From: Pseudomonas kairouanensis
Lineage (GTDB): Bacteria > Pseudomonadota > Gammaproteobacteria > Pseudomonadales > Pseudomonadaceae
DNA: 64,000 bases
Assembly: GCF_004682055.1 (NCBI RefSeq)
Contig: NZ_QUZU01000028.1
Span: forward strand, 1-64,000
Reading direction: 5' to 3'
This document shows, piece by piece, positions 44,384-54,494 of this stretch. Under the pieces are notes generated by a model that saw only the letters and a program-made list of their open reading frames with translations, was not told where the DNA came from and made no database searches. A program made the translations under genes and the position numbers. Every line of letters begins with the position of its first letter. The first letter of the stretch is position 1.

Positions 44384-45457
44384 ATGAAAATCGAATCCAT
44401 TTGCGATGTGCAAACGCTCCCAAGCCTTGACCTGGTTGGCGCTGGCAGCGCGGCCCGTTCCTCCGTCTCGGCGCCAGCGCACAGTGCCGATCACCTGGCC
44501 AATCTGTTCAGCCAGGAAGTGGCGCTCAACAGCAAGGCCCTGAGCCAGCGCGCCATCGGCGCACGCGTAACGCCGGTCGAACAGCTGTCGCAGCTGTATG
44601 ACCAGTTGGGGCACCCTGCCCAGGCGAGCCTTGCGGCAATCACGCGGCGTGTGCGCCTGCAACTGTTGCAACAGCCCAGCGTCGACAAGCTGCTGGACCT
44701 CACCGGCAATGATCCGGCCCGCACCTACGTTGTGCTGCGCCAGGTGACGGCCCAGGCCGAAGCCGAGGTGCGCAAGACCGAAGCGGCGCTGGCCCGGGAT
44801 GCCCTGGCCCGGTTGGAGGCCCGGTACCAGCGCGAGATACAGGCCGGCCTCAACATCGCCCTGGCATTGCAAGCCGCCAGTGATGACCCTCAAGAGCGCC
44901 AGGCGATGCGTGCGCTGTACTACGCCAGCGTGGTGGTGCGTCAATCCCTGGCGACCATGATGCAGTCACTGCTGGGGGTGTATGGGGGCGAGCAGTTCGC
45001 GGCCGGGCTCAATGTGATGCGCCGGGCCTTGGCGGACGATATCGCCGCGCAGGCCTCATCGATTCCCAGCGCCAAGTTGCGCACGCTTCTGCTGGGGCTG
45101 CAAAGCTGCGGGCAACTGGGCAGTGTCTTGAGCGACTGCGGGCTGTTGATCCAGCGCCTGAAGATCGAGCACGACGCGGTGGTGTTGTTGCAGCGCTTGT
45201 TGGGGTATGCCGGTGGCGGTATCGCGTGTGCCGAGGTTCAGCGGTTGGCCGCAGACTTGACCGGTGCCGCGCCTGCGGGCCAGTTGACCACGCTGAACGG
45301 GTTGTACCCGATGCTCAAGAGCCTGCCGCTGGCGTTGTGGCGCGACAACCGTGGGCGCCAAGAGGGCTTGCATAACGTTCTGCTGGTGATGGACGAACTC
45401 ACGCGCCAGGAAAAACTGGCCCCGCGCCTTGCTGATGCATCGAGGGCCAACGGGTGA
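44384..45457 (+). CDS. hrpJ: type III secretion gatekeeper HrpJ (SctW, RspJ)
   Basis: This 357-aa protein is the first gene after the hrp box. It belongs to the HrpJ/YopN/SctW family: Ala/Leu/Gln-rich helices, with the family core around FSQEVALNSKALSQR (about residues 42-56). These proteins sit at the export gate and order secretion of early and late substrates; HrpJ itself is secreted in P. syringae. The stop overlaps the hrcV GTG in GTGA, so the two are coupled. Confidence 0.85.
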   Translation: MKIESICDVQTLPSLDLVGAGSAARSSVSAPAHSADHLANLFSQEVALNSKALSQRAIGARVTPVEQLSQLYDQLGHPAQASLAAITRRVRLQLLQQPSVDKLLDLTGNDPARTYVVLRQVTAQAEAEVRKTEAALARDALARLEARYQREIQAGLNIALALQAASDDPQERQAMRALYYASVVVRQSLATMMQSLLGVYGGEQFAAGLNVMRRALADDIAAQASSIPSAKLRTLLLGLQSCGQLGSVLSDCGLLIQRLKIEHDAVVLLQRLLGYAGGGIACAEVQRLAADLTGAAPAGQLTTLNGLYPMLKSLPLALWRDNRGRQEGLHNVLLVMDELTRQEKLAPRLADASRANG

Positions 45458-47547
45458 CGGCACTGGCGAGCGTCAACCGTATGCTGCTCAAGGTGGCGCA
45501 ACGTGCCGAAGTGCTGGGCGCGGTGGTGGTCATGGCCATCGTGTTTATCTTCATTGTGCCGCTGCCCACCTGGCTGGTGGACATCCTGATCGCGCTCAAC
45601 ATCTGTATCTCCTGCCTGTTGATCGTGCTGGCGTTGTACCTGCCCGGGCCCTTGGCGTTCTCGTCGTTCCCATCGATTCTGCTGCTGACCACCATGTTCC
45701 GCCTGGCGTTGTCGATCGCTACCACGCGTTTGATCCTGTTGGAGCAGGACGCCGGTGACATCGTCGAGGCCTTTGGCAATTTTGTGGTGGGCGGCAACCT
45801 GGCAGTGGGCCTGGTGATCTTCATGATCCTCACCCTCGTCAACTTCCTGGTGATCACCAAGGGCTCGGAACGGGTGGCCGAAGTGGCCGCGCGGTTCAGC
45901 CTGGACGCAATGCCGGGCAAGCAAATGTCCATCGACAGCGACTTGCGCGCCGGCCTGATCGACGGTGCGCAGGCGCGGGACAAGCGCGAGCAGTTATCCC
46001 GTGAAAGCCAGTTGTTCGGCGCCATGGACGGCGCGATGAAGTTCGTCAAGGGCGACGCGATTGCGGGCCTGGTGATCGTGCTGATCAACCTGCTGGGAGG
46101 CTTCTCCACCGGCATGTTCCAGCACGGCATGAGTGCCGGCGACTCCATGGCGCTGTACTCGGTACTGACCATCGGTGACGGCCTGATCGCGCAGATCCCC
46201 GCGCTGCTGATCTCCCTGACCGCCGGCATGATCATCACCCGCGTCGCCCCGGACGGGCGCCGTGGCGTGACCCACATGGGCGCTGAAATTGCCCGGCAAA
46301 TGACCAGTGAACCCAAGAGCTGGATGATCGCTTCGGTAGGCATGCTGGCGTTTGCCACGTTGCCGGGGATGCCGACGCTGGTGTTTATCCTCATTGCGCT
46401 GGTGACCGGCTTGCTGGGGTATTACCTGGCGCAGGAGCGTAAAAAACAGGACATGCCCGAGATGGCGGACACCCACGCCGTGGCGCCACACGACAATGGC
46501 GATGAAGACTTGCGCGCCTTCGATCCTTCACGGCCCTATGTGCTGCAGTTTCCCTCCCGGCTGCACGGCAGCCGCCTTGCAACGGAGTTGATGCAGCGCA
46601 TTCGCCAGACCCGCAATGGCCTGGTGACCAACCTGGGCCTGACCCTGCCGGCGTTTGAAGTCGAGTTCCTGCCAACCCTTGAGGACGATGAGCTGTGCTT
46701 TTGCGTGCATGAAATCCCCGTGCTCAGAGCAACCATCGGCCCTTGGGTCGCGGTGGAGCACGCCGCCCTGGCGACGCCGGTGGAACAGGGCACAAGGGGT
46801 CAGGTCTGCCGAGAAGAAGAGGCATGGACGTGGTTGGCACCGGATCATCCGTTGTTCGATGACCCGCAGGTGGAGCGCTTTACGGCAGAGGCGTTGCTCC
46901 TGGAGCGCATGAGCCGGGCGCTGATGCTCAGCGGCCCGCAGTTTCTGGGCGTGCAGGAGAGTAAGTCGATACTCAGTTGGTTAGAAGCCAGCCAGCCTGA
47001 GTTGGTCCAGGAGGTGCAGCGCATCATGCCGTTGTCCCGTTTCTCCGCCGTGCTGCAACGCCTGGCGAGTGAGGGTGTACCGCTGCGCGCCGTGCGCCTG
47101 ATTGTGGAGTCACTGGTGGAGTACGGCCAGCACGAACGCGAGCCGGAAGCCCTGGCCGATTATGCCCGTATCGCCCTCAAGGCCCATATCTTCCACCAAT
47201 ACAGCGAAGCCGACGGACTGCATGCCTGGCTGCTGTCGCCCCAAACCGAGAACATCCTGCGCGAAGCCCTGCGCCAGACTCAGACCGGGGTGTTCTTCGC
47301 CCTCGATAACGACAGCAGCGCGGTGCTGATCAGCTTGCTCAAACAGGCTTTCGCGTTGCGGGTTAAAAGCAAGCGTGTGCTGCTTGTGGCGCAAGACCTG
47401 CGCAGCCCTCTGCGCACGTTGTTGCTCGAAGAATTCAACCATGTGCCGGTGCTGTCTTTTGCCGAGTTGAGCAGTGCCTCCAAGGTGAAAGTGCTGGGGC
47501 GCTTTGACCTGGACGGTGACGGTCAATTGCATGAGGCGGTGGCATGA
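45454..47547 (+). CDS. hrcV: type III secretion export gate protein HrcV (SctV)
   Basis: This 697-aa protein has seven or eight N-terminal membrane segments (to about residue 310) and a large cytoplasmic C-terminal domain that forms the nonameric export ring. Conserved parts are LPTWLVDILIALNI, FPSILLLTTMFRLALSIATTR (split here) and RFSLDAMPGKQMSIDSDLRAG. The length matches SctV. The start is a GTG at 45454 overlapping the hrpJ stop. Confidence 0.95.
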   Translation: MTALASVNRMLLKVAQRAEVLGAVVVMAIVFIFIVPLPTWLVDILIALNICISCLLIVLALYLPGPLAFSSFPSILLLTTMFRLALSIATTRLILLEQDAGDIVEAFGNFVVGGNLAVGLVIFMILTLVNFLVITKGSERVAEVAARFSLDAMPGKQMSIDSDLRAGLIDGAQARDKREQLSRESQLFGAMDGAMKFVKGDAIAGLVIVLINLLGGFSTGMFQHGMSAGDSMALYSVLTIGDGLIAQIPALLISLTAGMIITRVAPDGRRGVTHMGAEIARQMTSEPKSWMIASVGMLAFATLPGMPTLVFILIALVTGLLGYYLAQERKKQDMPEMADTHAVAPHDNGDEDLRAFDPSRPYVLQFPSRLHGSRLATELMQRIRQTRNGLVTNLGLTLPAFEVEFLPTLEDDELCFCVHEIPVLRATIGPWVAVEHAALATPVEQGTRGQVCREEEAWTWLAPDHPLFDDPQVERFTAEALLLERMSRALMLSGPQFLGVQESKSILSWLEASQPELVQEVQRIMPLSRFSAVLQRLASEGVPLRAVRLIVESLVEYGQHEREPEALADYARIALKAHIFHQYSEADGLHAWLLSPQTENILREALRQTQTGVFFALDNDSSAVLISLLKQAFALRVKSKRVLLVAQDLRSPLRTLLLEEFNHVPVLSFAELSSASKVKVLGRFDLDGDGQLHEAVA

Positions 47548-47556
47548 GGGGGCACG

Positions 47557-48450
47557 ATGTTTGAGTTGCGCGTGCTCAACGGTTCGCAACAGGGCGCTGC
47601 CTTGCCGTTGTTCGGAGAGCAGTGGTGCATCGGGGCCAGTCCGGAAGCCGACCTGGTGCTTCACGATCCGGCCATTGCGCAGCGCCATGTGTGGGTGCGC
47701 CGGGTGGCGGACCGCTGGAGTGTGCAAGCCGAGGCGGGGCTGGTACTGGACGCTTCGGGAACGTTGGTCGCGCAGATCGCCGACCTGGCGGCGGACCTGC
47801 CGTTTTCCATCAGCGGCATTCGACTGTGTGTGTCCCTTGCGGATCGACCGTGGCCCGCAGAGCCTGAGCCAGCGGTATTGGAAACGTCCCGCGATACACC
47901 GCAGGACCTGCCGTTGAGCACGATGCCCAAGTCGACCCAAACGCGCTGGCTGGGAGGGCTGCTGGTGGTCGCCGTGCTGGTCACGGTGGTGGGAATGATG
48001 AACGCCTCAGACAGTCAGCCCCAAGCCTCACTGATGCCGGCGGCGTCATCACGCATTGAGCTGGCCACGGTGCCCGAGGTGCGCCAGCAGTTGCTCAAAA
48101 TGCTCAGCGAGCGCGATCTGGCGCAGCGCGTCACGTTGCAGGTGGTCAATGGCCAGGTTGCCCTCAGTGGCGATGTATCCCAGGAACAAATGGCATTGCT
48201 GTCACGCATGCTCGTGCGCTTTGCCGAGCAGTTCGACAGCCCGGTACCGGTCTTGAGCCGCGTACGCGAGGGCAGCAGCCAGCCGCCGTTCAAGATTGTG
48301 CAGATCGTCGGTGGACCGAACGGCCACGTCGTCCTGGAGGACGGGCAGCGTCTGTTCCTGGGGGATGAAGTGGATGGCTTGCGGCTGGTGTCCATCGACA
48401 ACGGGCGATTGGTCTTCGACGGCCATCAGCGCTACGAGGTGCGCTGGTGA
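47557..48450 (+). CDS. hrpQ: inner-membrane ring protein HrpQ (SctD)
   Basis: This 297-aa protein has an N-terminal FHA-like domain (residues 1-95, with GASPEADLVLHDPAIAQRHV), one membrane segment near 131-149 (WLGGLLVVAVLVTVVGMM), and a periplasmic part. This is the SctD layout of the outer ring in the inner membrane, though shorter than YscD or PrgH. It overlaps hrcN in GTGA. Confidence 0.88.
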   Translation: MFELRVLNGSQQGAALPLFGEQWCIGASPEADLVLHDPAIAQRHVWVRRVADRWSVQAEAGLVLDASGTLVAQIADLAADLPFSISGIRLCVSLADRPWPAEPEPAVLETSRDTPQDLPLSTMPKSTQTRWLGGLLVVAVLVTVVGMMNASDSQPQASLMPAASSRIELATVPEVRQQLLKMLSERDLAQRVTLQVVNGQVALSGDVSQEQMALLSRMLVRFAEQFDSPVPVLSRVREGSSQPPFKIVQIVGGPNGHVVLEDGQRLFLGDEVDGLRLVSIDNGRLVFDGHQRYEVRW

Positions 48451-49805
48451 CCCAGGACCTGCAGGCTCGTCTTGATGCCTGGCAACTGCGCCAGGCCACT
48501 CATCTGGCCGCGTTTGCACCGGTGGCGGTGCGAGGCCGCATCCAGCGTGTCAACGGCATGTTGTTGCAATGCCGATTGCCCCAGGCGCGCATCGGCGATT
48601 TGTGCAAAGTGGACAAGGCGGGCGGTGACAGCATGCTGGCCGAAATCATCGGCTTCGACCAGCAAGATGCGGTGCTCAGCGCCTTGGGTAACCTGGAAGG
48701 CGTGCAGGTGGGCGCCAGCGTTGAGCGCCTCGGCGTACCCCATCGCGTGCGGGTGGGCGATGACCTGCTGGGGCAGGTGCTCGATGGGTTTGGGCGACCC
48801 ATTTCGGGGGAGGGCGCGGGTGCATTTGTCGATGGCGACACCGAGGCGGCGACCAACGTGCTGTGTGAGGCGCCGCTGCCCACCGAGCGCCCCCGGATCA
48901 GCCAGGCGCTGGCCACCGGCGTGCGTTCGATCGATGGGTTGCTGACCCTGGGCGAAGGCCAGCGGGTTGGCCTCTTTGCCGGTGCCGGTTGCGGCAAGAC
49001 CACCTTGCTGGCGGAGATCGCCCGTAACGTGACGTGCGACGTGATTGTGTTTGGCTTGATAGGCGAGCGCGGTCGCGAACTGCGTGAATTTCTCGATCAT
49101 GAACTGGACGAGCAACTGCGCGCCAAGGCGGTGTTGGTATGTGCCACTTCGGATCGCTCCAGCATGGAGCGCGCGCGTGCCGCGTTTACCGCCACGGCCC
49201 TGGCCGAAGGGTTTCGCCGCAAGGGCCTGCGGGTACTGCTGCTGGTTGACTCCCTGACCCGCTTTGCGCGAGCCCAGCGAGAAATCGGTCTGGCGGCGGG
49301 CGAGCCGTTGGGCCGAGGGGGGCTGCCGCCGTCGGTCTACAGCCTGCTACCGCGACTGGTGGAGCGCGCCGGCTTGACTCAGGAGGGCGTGATCACGGCG
49401 ATCTACACCGTGCTGATCGAACAGGACTCCATGAGCGACCCGGTGGCCGATGAAGTGCGCTCATTGCTGGACGGCCACATCGTGCTGTCGCGCAAGCTTG
49501 CCGAGCGCGGGCATTACCCGGCGGTGGATGTGCTGGCCAGCCTCTCGCGGATCCTCGGCAATGTGGCCGAGCTCGCGCACATACAGGCCGGCACTGCGCT
49601 GCGGCGGCTGTTATCGGCGTATCAGCAAATAGAACTGATGCTCAAGCTGGGGGAATACCAGGCCGGTAACGATGCCCTCACCGACCAGGCGGTGGAAACC
49701 CGGCAGGCGGTTGATGACTTTTTGCGCCAGGACCTGCGCGAGCCTTCGCCACTGGCCTCGACCCTTGAACAACTGACGGAGCTGACGGCGTATGTCCCTT
49801 TCTGA
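48447..49805 (+). CDS. hrcN: type III secretion ATPase HrcN (SctN)
   Basis: This 452-aa F1-beta-like ATPase powers unfolding and release of export substrates at the cytoplasmic face. Walker A is GAGCGKTT at residues 179-186, and the Walker B region is LRVLLLVDSLTRFA. The catalytic Glu region GLIGERGRELREF is also present. GTG start at 48447. Confidence 0.96.
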   Translation: MTQDLQARLDAWQLRQATHLAAFAPVAVRGRIQRVNGMLLQCRLPQARIGDLCKVDKAGGDSMLAEIIGFDQQDAVLSALGNLEGVQVGASVERLGVPHRVRVGDDLLGQVLDGFGRPISGEGAGAFVDGDTEAATNVLCEAPLPTERPRISQALATGVRSIDGLLTLGEGQRVGLFAGAGCGKTTLLAEIARNVTCDVIVFGLIGERGRELREFLDHELDEQLRAKAVLVCATSDRSSMERARAAFTATALAEGFRRKGLRVLLLVDSLTRFARAQREIGLAAGEPLGRGGLPPSVYSLLPRLVERAGLTQEGVITAIYTVLIEQDSMSDPVADEVRSLLDGHIVLSRKLAERGHYPAVDVLASLSRILGNVAELAHIQAGTALRRLLSAYQQIELMLKLGEYQAGNDALTDQAVETRQAVDDFLRQDLREPSPLASTLEQLTELTAYVPF

Positions 49806-50205
49806 ACTGGAGACCCTAAGGCGCCTGCGCAGGCACCGGGCCGACCGTGCCGAGCGCACGTTGCGTGAGGCAAAACGACAACAGCAAACCTTGCTCGCGC
49901 ACATTCAACACGCCGAGGCAACGTTGGAGCAGACGCGGCAACAGCAAGCCCTGCAAAGCGCACAGTTGCTGGACGCGCATCAGGGCCAGGTCGTTTCGTT
50001 GCAGGCGCTCAAGTCCTGGGCCGCCAAGGAGCACACCTTGTCCGCCGATACGCGCCGCGAGGAGGGCCGTTTGCAGGCTCTGCACGGGCAAAAGGCGGCA
50101 CAGGTGAGCGAAGTGCAAGTCGCCCAACAGCAGGTCAGCCAATGCCTGCGCCAAGTGGAAAAACTCCAGGAGCTTTCGACGCTGCTGGCACAGGAGGCGT
50201 CATGA
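49792..50205 (+). CDS. hrpO: ATPase stalk protein HrpO (SctO)
   Basis: This 137-aa protein is almost entirely Gln/Ala/Glu/Arg-rich coiled coil, like SctO/FliJ, which inserts into the ATPase ring as a stalk. It overlaps hrcN by 14 nt and hrpP by 4 nt. Sequence conservation in this family is low, so the call leans on position and composition. Confidence 0.85.
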   Translation: MSLSELETLRRLRRHRADRAERTLREAKRQQQTLLAHIQHAEATLEQTRQQQALQSAQLLDAHQGQVVSLQALKSWAAKEHTLSADTRREEGRLQALHGQKAAQVSEVQVAQQQVSQCLRQVEKLQELSTLLAQEAS

Positions 50206-50651
50206 CTCAGGTCGCGTCCAGCAAAACGGAGCGCCCGCCGCGTGATGAGCGCGAGTCGGGACCAGGCGTTGTGTTGCCGTGGGAGCAGCAGGGGCGCCTC
50301 TTTTCCCAACTGTTTGCCGGCGAGGGCAAAAGGGAAGGCTCCAGCCGTTCCCTGGGGGCGGCAAAAGCCACTGCCGACCTGGCACTGGTCGAGGCCTTTG
50401 CCGAGCAACTGGTGCCACGCCTCACCACCGCAACCCAATGGCCCTTGCAGGCGGCTTTTTTTCTACCGCGCCTGGGCCGGGTCGATGTCAGCGTGCGGCG
50501 CGAGCAAGGGGCCTGGCACCTGGAGATGGCCGCAGAGGAGGAGCGCACGCGTGCATGGCTGGGAGGCCTGCGACAGCACTGCCAGGACCGCTTGAGCGCC
50601 GATCTTGGAGGGCCTGTGCATCTGTCCCTGGCAGATGCGGTTCGCTCATGA
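50202..50651 (+). CDS. hrpP: needle/pilus length and substrate-switch protein HrpP (SctP)
   Basis: This 149-aa protein starts at the ATG at 50202 overlapping the hrpO stop, with AGGAGG upstream. The N-terminus is polar and low in hydrophobic residues; the C-terminal half (from about residue 75) resembles the type III T3S4 specificity-switch domain in LQAAFFLPRLGRVDVSVRRE. P. syringae has a separate hrp box before hrpP; I find none here. Confidence 0.8.
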   Translation: MTQVASSKTERPPRDERESGPGVVLPWEQQGRLFSQLFAGEGKREGSSRSLGAAKATADLALVEAFAEQLVPRLTTATQWPLQAAFFLPRLGRVDVSVRREQGAWHLEMAAEEERTRAWLGGLRQHCQDRLSADLGGPVHLSLADAVRS

Positions 50652-51679
50652 GGATTTCTGCGCTGACATTGCCTGTGGTCGACAGCATGACGGCAGCCGC
50701 CCTACGTCGGCTTGGGCGTGGTTTGCGCATGCCCTTTCAGGTGGCGGGCCAGCACGGCGAGTTGATCATGGAACCGGGCATTGCGCCGTCCGGGCGGGCC
50801 TCCTTTGGTTTTGAAACCGCCTGTGGCGTGTTGGTATTCGGTGAGCCGGGCCCCGTGCTCAGCTTGCTTGGGGATTGCCCGGTGACGTTGGCCGCACAGG
50901 GCAACGACCCGGATGCCTGGTTCTGGGCGTTCTTCCAGCATCAGCTCAGCCCTCAAGTGCAGTCGCTGCTCGGCTTCATACGCTTGCAAGCAGGTGTGCG
51001 GCCCGCCGCGTTCCGCTGTCGGCTGACAGTGAGGCTGGGAGCGTCGCGGGTGGTCGATTGCCTGGCGCTGGCCCCGGATACGTTCCTGGCCTTGTGCGCG
51101 GCTGGCCCCTGGCAACCGCTGGCGCAACCGCTACCGACGTCGTTGCCGCTCTCGGTATCACTGCTACTTGGGCATTCGCAGTTGCCGATCAGCCAGGTCA
51201 GCTGCATACGCTGCGGTGACGTGCTGATGGTGCAACACCCGATGTTTTACCCCAGCGGCGAAGGGCATGTGCGGCTGGGCCGCCATCGCCTGCAGGGGCG
51301 CCTGGACGATGACCAGGGCGCCTTGCGGTTCACTCTTATTTCTATCGAGGACATGTGTGTGGATGAGGTGTTGACAGACCAGGGCCAGGGCTACGATTTG
51401 ACCGACGCATCGTCTGCCGGGGATCGGGCACCGGTGGATGTATTCGGGCATGAGCCGTTTGATGAGTTGGCGATGAACTTGAACGTGCGCTGTGGTGCGT
51501 TGCAGTTGTCCCTGGGGGAATTACGCCAATTGGCGCCCGGTGCGATTGTGGGGGTTACAGGGTATGCGCCGGGGATGGCCGGGCTGTATTACGGTGACCG
51601 CCCCATCGGCCACGGCAAATTGGTGGACGTGGATGGCCGCTTGGGTCTGCAGTTGTCCCGCGTGATTTTTTCTCGATGA
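50648..51679 (+). CDS. hrcQ: cytoplasmic sorting-platform protein HrcQ (SctQ), unsplit
   Basis: This 343-aa protein has a C-terminal SpoA/surface-presentation domain (about residues 265-340, with [21 protein letters not shown]). In P. syringae the gene is divided into hrcQA and hrcQB; here it is one continuous frame. A GTG at 51359 preceded by GAGG at 8 bases could allow internal translation of a C-terminal fragment of about 106 aa, as shown for SctQ in Yersinia and Salmonella. It overlaps hrpP and hrcR by 4 nt each. Confidence 0.88.
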   Translation: MRISALTLPVVDSMTAAALRRLGRGLRMPFQVAGQHGELIMEPGIAPSGRASFGFETACGVLVFGEPGPVLSLLGDCPVTLAAQGNDPDAWFWAFFQHQLSPQVQSLLGFIRLQAGVRPAAFRCRLTVRLGASRVVDCLALAPDTFLALCAAGPWQPLAQPLPTSLPLSVSLLLGHSQLPISQVSCIRCGDVLMVQHPMFYPSGEGHVRLGRHRLQGRLDDDQGALRFTLISIEDMCVDEVLTDQGQGYDLTDASSAGDRAPVDVFGHEPFDELAMNLNVRCGALQLSLGELRQLAPGAIVGVTGYAPGMAGLYYGDRPIGHGKLVDVDGRLGLQLSRVIFSR

Positions 51680-52329
51680 ATTTGCAGGGCATCGATCCCG
51701 TTCTGCTGGCGCTGTTTCTCGGCGCGCTGTCACTGATGCCGATGCTGCTGATCGTGTGCACGGCGTTCCTGAAGATCGTCATTGTGCTGATGATCACACG
51801 CAACGCCCTCGGCGTGCAGCAGGTGCCGCCGAGCATGGCCATCAATGGCATCGCCCTGGCAGCCACGCTGTTCATCATGGCGCCGGTAGGCCATGAAATC
51901 GCACAGGCGGTCAAGGCCACGCCGGTGGATATGAGCAGTGTGCAAGCATTTCAGGACACGAGTGGCCACGCGATCCAGCCATTACGCGCCTTCATGGCAC
52001 GCAATACCGACCCCGACATTCTTACCCACTTGGTGGAAAGCAGCGTGCGCCTGTGGCCACCGGAAATGGCCCAGGCGACGCATCGTGACGACCTGGTCCT
52101 GCTGATTCCCGCCTACGTGCTGTCGCAGTTGCAGTCGGGGTTCGAGATCGGGTTCCTGATCTACATCCCGTTTATCGTCATCGACCTGATTGTCTCCAAC
52201 CTGCTGCTGGCACTGGGCATGCAGATGGTCTCGCCCATGACCATTTCGCTGCCCCTCAAACTGCTGCTGTTCGTGCTGGTTTCCGGGTGGTCTCGGCTGC
52301 TCGACAGCCTGTTCCTGTCTTACCTTTGA
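51676..52329 (+). CDS. hrcR: export apparatus protein HrcR (SctR)
   Basis: This 217-aa protein has four membrane segments and the highly conserved SctR/FliP core: [22 protein letters not shown] (trimmed) and [20 protein letters not shown]. It forms the central pore with SctS and SctT. ATG overlaps the hrcQ stop. Confidence 0.96.
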   Translation: MNLQGIDPVLLALFLGALSLMPMLLIVCTAFLKIVIVLMITRNALGVQQVPPSMAINGIALAATLFIMAPVGHEIAQAVKATPVDMSSVQAFQDTSGHAIQPLRAFMARNTDPDILTHLVESSVRLWPPEMAQATHRDDLVLLIPAYVLSQLQSGFEIGFLIYIPFIVIDLIVSNLLLALGMQMVSPMTISLPLKLLLFVLVSGWSRLLDSLFLSYL

Positions 52330-52336
52330 GGCGCTT

Positions 52337-52600
52337 ATGGACCCGACCATGCTGTTCAAACAGGGCATGTTGCTGGTGGTCGTGCTTTCGGCGCCACCGC
52401 TGATTGTGGCCGTCATCGTGGGGGTGCTCACCTCCCTGGTGCAGGCGTTGATGCAGATCCAGGACCAGACCTTGCCCTTTGGTATCAAGCTGGTCGCAGT
52501 GGGCATCACGCTGGTGATGACGGGCCGCTGGATTGGCGTGGAATTGATCCAGTTGATCAACCTGACCTTCGACATGATCGCGCGCTCGGCATTGAACTGA
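52337..52600 (+). CDS. hrcS: export apparatus protein HrcS (SctS)
   Basis: This 87-aa protein has two membrane helices and the SctS/FliQ motifs VAVIVGVLTSLVQALMQIQD and LPFGIKLVAVG. Start ATG at 52337 with GAGG upstream, 7 bases after hrcR. Confidence 0.95.
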   Translation: MDPTMLFKQGMLLVVVLSAPPLIVAVIVGVLTSLVQALMQIQDQTLPFGIKLVAVGITLVMTGRWIGVELIQLINLTFDMIARSALN

Positions 52601-52611
52601 GGTAAATACGC

Positions 52612-53400
52612 TTGCAGGCCTATCTTGAATATCTGCCCAGCCTCGTGATCGGCATGGCGCGTATCTATCCCTGCGCGATTCTGGTGCCGGCGTTTTGCTT
52701 TCAGCATATTCGCGGCATGCCCCGCCACGTCATCGTGATGGTCATGGCATTGCTGCCGACGCCGGGTATCCACGCGGCTTTGCAAGACCAGGATCATTCA
52801 GCCGCGATGATTGCCGGGCTGGTGTTGAAAGAGACTGCCCTGGGCATTCTGCTCGGCGTGTTGTTGGCTATGCCGTTCTGGTTGTTCGAGTCGGTAGGGG
52901 CTTTGCTGGACAACCAGCGCGGCGCGTTGACGGGGGGGCAGATCAACCCTTCCCTCGGGCCGGACGCCACGCCCATTGGCCATATGTTCAAACAGTTGGC
53001 GATTTTCTTGTTGATGGTCACCTTGGGGTTGGGCGTGCTGACCCAGGTGATCTGGGACAGCTACCTGATCTGGCCCGCCACGAGCTGGTTGCCACTCCCC
53101 GCAGTGGGCGGTTTCACGGTGTTCCTGGGGGTGATGGGCGATACCTTTACCCACATGATGCTGTACGCGGCGCCCTTTATCGCGGTGTTGCTGTTGCTGG
53201 AGTTCGGCGTGGCGCTGCTGAGCCTCTACAGCCCGCAGTTGCAGGTATCGTCGCTGGCGATGCCGGTAAAATGCCTGGCCGGGTTGGCGTTCCTGCTGTT
53301 GTATCTACCGTTGCTGCAAGACCTGATCGTTGGCCGCATGAGCCTGTTGGGCGACCTCAAGCATGCCCTTGGCGTGATGTTTCGGGTGGCACAACCTTGA
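52612..53400 (+). CDS. hrcT: export apparatus protein HrcT (SctT)
   Basis: This 262-aa protein has about seven hydrophobic segments and the SctT/FliR motif ESVGALLDNQRGALTGGQINP (around residues 101-121, shortened). The start is a TTG at 52612, nine bases after GAGG. The stop overlaps the hrcU start in TTGA. Confidence 0.94.
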   Translation: MQAYLEYLPSLVIGMARIYPCAILVPAFCFQHIRGMPRHVIVMVMALLPTPGIHAALQDQDHSAAMIAGLVLKETALGILLGVLLAMPFWLFESVGALLDNQRGALTGGQINPSLGPDATPIGHMFKQLAIFLLMVTLGLGVLTQVIWDSYLIWPATSWLPLPAVGGFTVFLGVMGDTFTHMMLYAAPFIAVLLLLEFGVALLSLYSPQLQVSSLAMPVKCLAGLAFLLLYLPLLQDLIVGRMSLLGDLKHALGVMFRVAQP

Positions 53401-54494
53401 GCGATTCCGGCGAGAAAAAACACCCGGCCTCGGCCAAAAAACTTCGAGATCAGCGCAAGAAGGGCCAGGTCGCCCAGAGCCAGGACGTCGGCAAGTTGCT
53501 GGTGCTCACCGCCCTTAGCGAAATCGCGTTGTTCACTGCCGAGCCCAGCATGCAGCGTTTTCAACAATTGCTGGTGCTGCCCATGAACCGCATGGGCCAA
53601 CCCTTTGTACGGGCACTGGAAGAAGTGCTGGTGGAGGGCTTGCTGGTTTTTATCGGTTTTGCCTTGTTGATGGCTGGGGTGGCGATTGCCGTCAAACTGA
53701 TCAGCAGTTGGATGCAGTTCGGGCTGCTGTTCGCACCGCACACCTTGAAGCCTGATTTCAATCGGCTCAATCCGCTCAATCAAGCCAAGCAGATGTTTTC
53801 TGGCCAGTCCTTGATGACCCTGCTGATGGGCTTGGCCAAAGCGGTGCTGCTGAGCCTGATTCTATACGTGGTGATTGGTCCGGAATTGGGGGTGCTGATC
53901 AGTCTGGCCAACAGCGATCTACAGAGCTATGTCCGGGCCTTGATCGCGTTGTTTCGCCACCTGCTGCATGTGTGCCTCGGGCTGCTGCTGGTATTGGCGC
54001 TGATCGACCTGGCCCTGCAGAAGTATTTTTTTGCCAAGCGCATGCGCATGACCCAGGTGGAGGTGGTCAAGGAGTACAAGGACATGGAGGGCGACCCTCA
54101 CGTCAAGGGCCAGCGCCGCCAGCTGGCCTACGAACTGGCGAATGAGGAACCTAAGGTCAAGCTGCCCAAGCTTGAGGAGTCCGACATGCTGGTGGTCAAC
54201 CCAACGCACTTTGCCGTTGCCCTGTACTACCGACCCGGCGAGACACCCTTGCCGCGGTTAGTGGAAAAAGGCACCGATGCCCAGGCCCGTCGATTGATCG
54301 ACCGAGCCAAGGCGGCGGATATACCGGTGATCCAATGCGTGTGGTTGGCGCGTACGCTGTACAAGCAGGCACTGGGCAAGAGCATTCCTCGCGATACGCT
54401 TCAAGCGGTTGCCTTCATCTACCGCACCTTGCGTGAGCTGGACGCGCAGGCCAAGCGCGAAACCCTGGAGTTGCCCGAACTGGATCAACGTTGA
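53397..54494 (+). CDS. hrcU: export switch protein HrcU (SctU)
   Basis: This 365-aa protein has four membrane segments and a cytoplasmic domain with the self-cleaving NPTH motif at residues 268-271, which switches substrate class. The N-terminus SDSGEKKHPASAKKLRDQRK is the family start, which fixes initiation at the TTG at 53397 overlapping the hrcT stop. The frame stays open far upstream inside hrcT; that part is not coding. Its stop touches the convergent hrpV stop with no spacer. Confidence 0.95.
   Translation: MSDSGEKKHPASAKKLRDQRKKGQVAQSQDVGKLLVLTALSEIALFTAEPSMQRFQQLLVLPMNRMGQPFVRALEEVLVEGLLVFIGFALLMAGVAIAVKLISSWMQFGLLFAPHTLKPDFNRLNPLNQAKQMFSGQSLMTLLMGLAKAVLLSLILYVVIGPELGVLISLANSDLQSYVRALIALFRHLLHVCLGLLLVLALIDLALQKYFFAKRMRMTQVEVVKEYKDMEGDPHVKGQRRQLAYELANEEPKVKLPKLEESDMLVVNPTHFAVALYYRPGETPLPRLVEKGTDAQARRLIDRAKAADIPVIQCVWLARTLYKQALGKSIPRDTLQAVAFIYRTLRELDAQAKRETLELPELDQR

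Noticed and set aside
52695-53396. Upstream extension of the hrcU frame through hrcT
   Set aside because: The extension is out of frame with the conserved HrcT sequence; the SctU family N-terminus starts at 53397.
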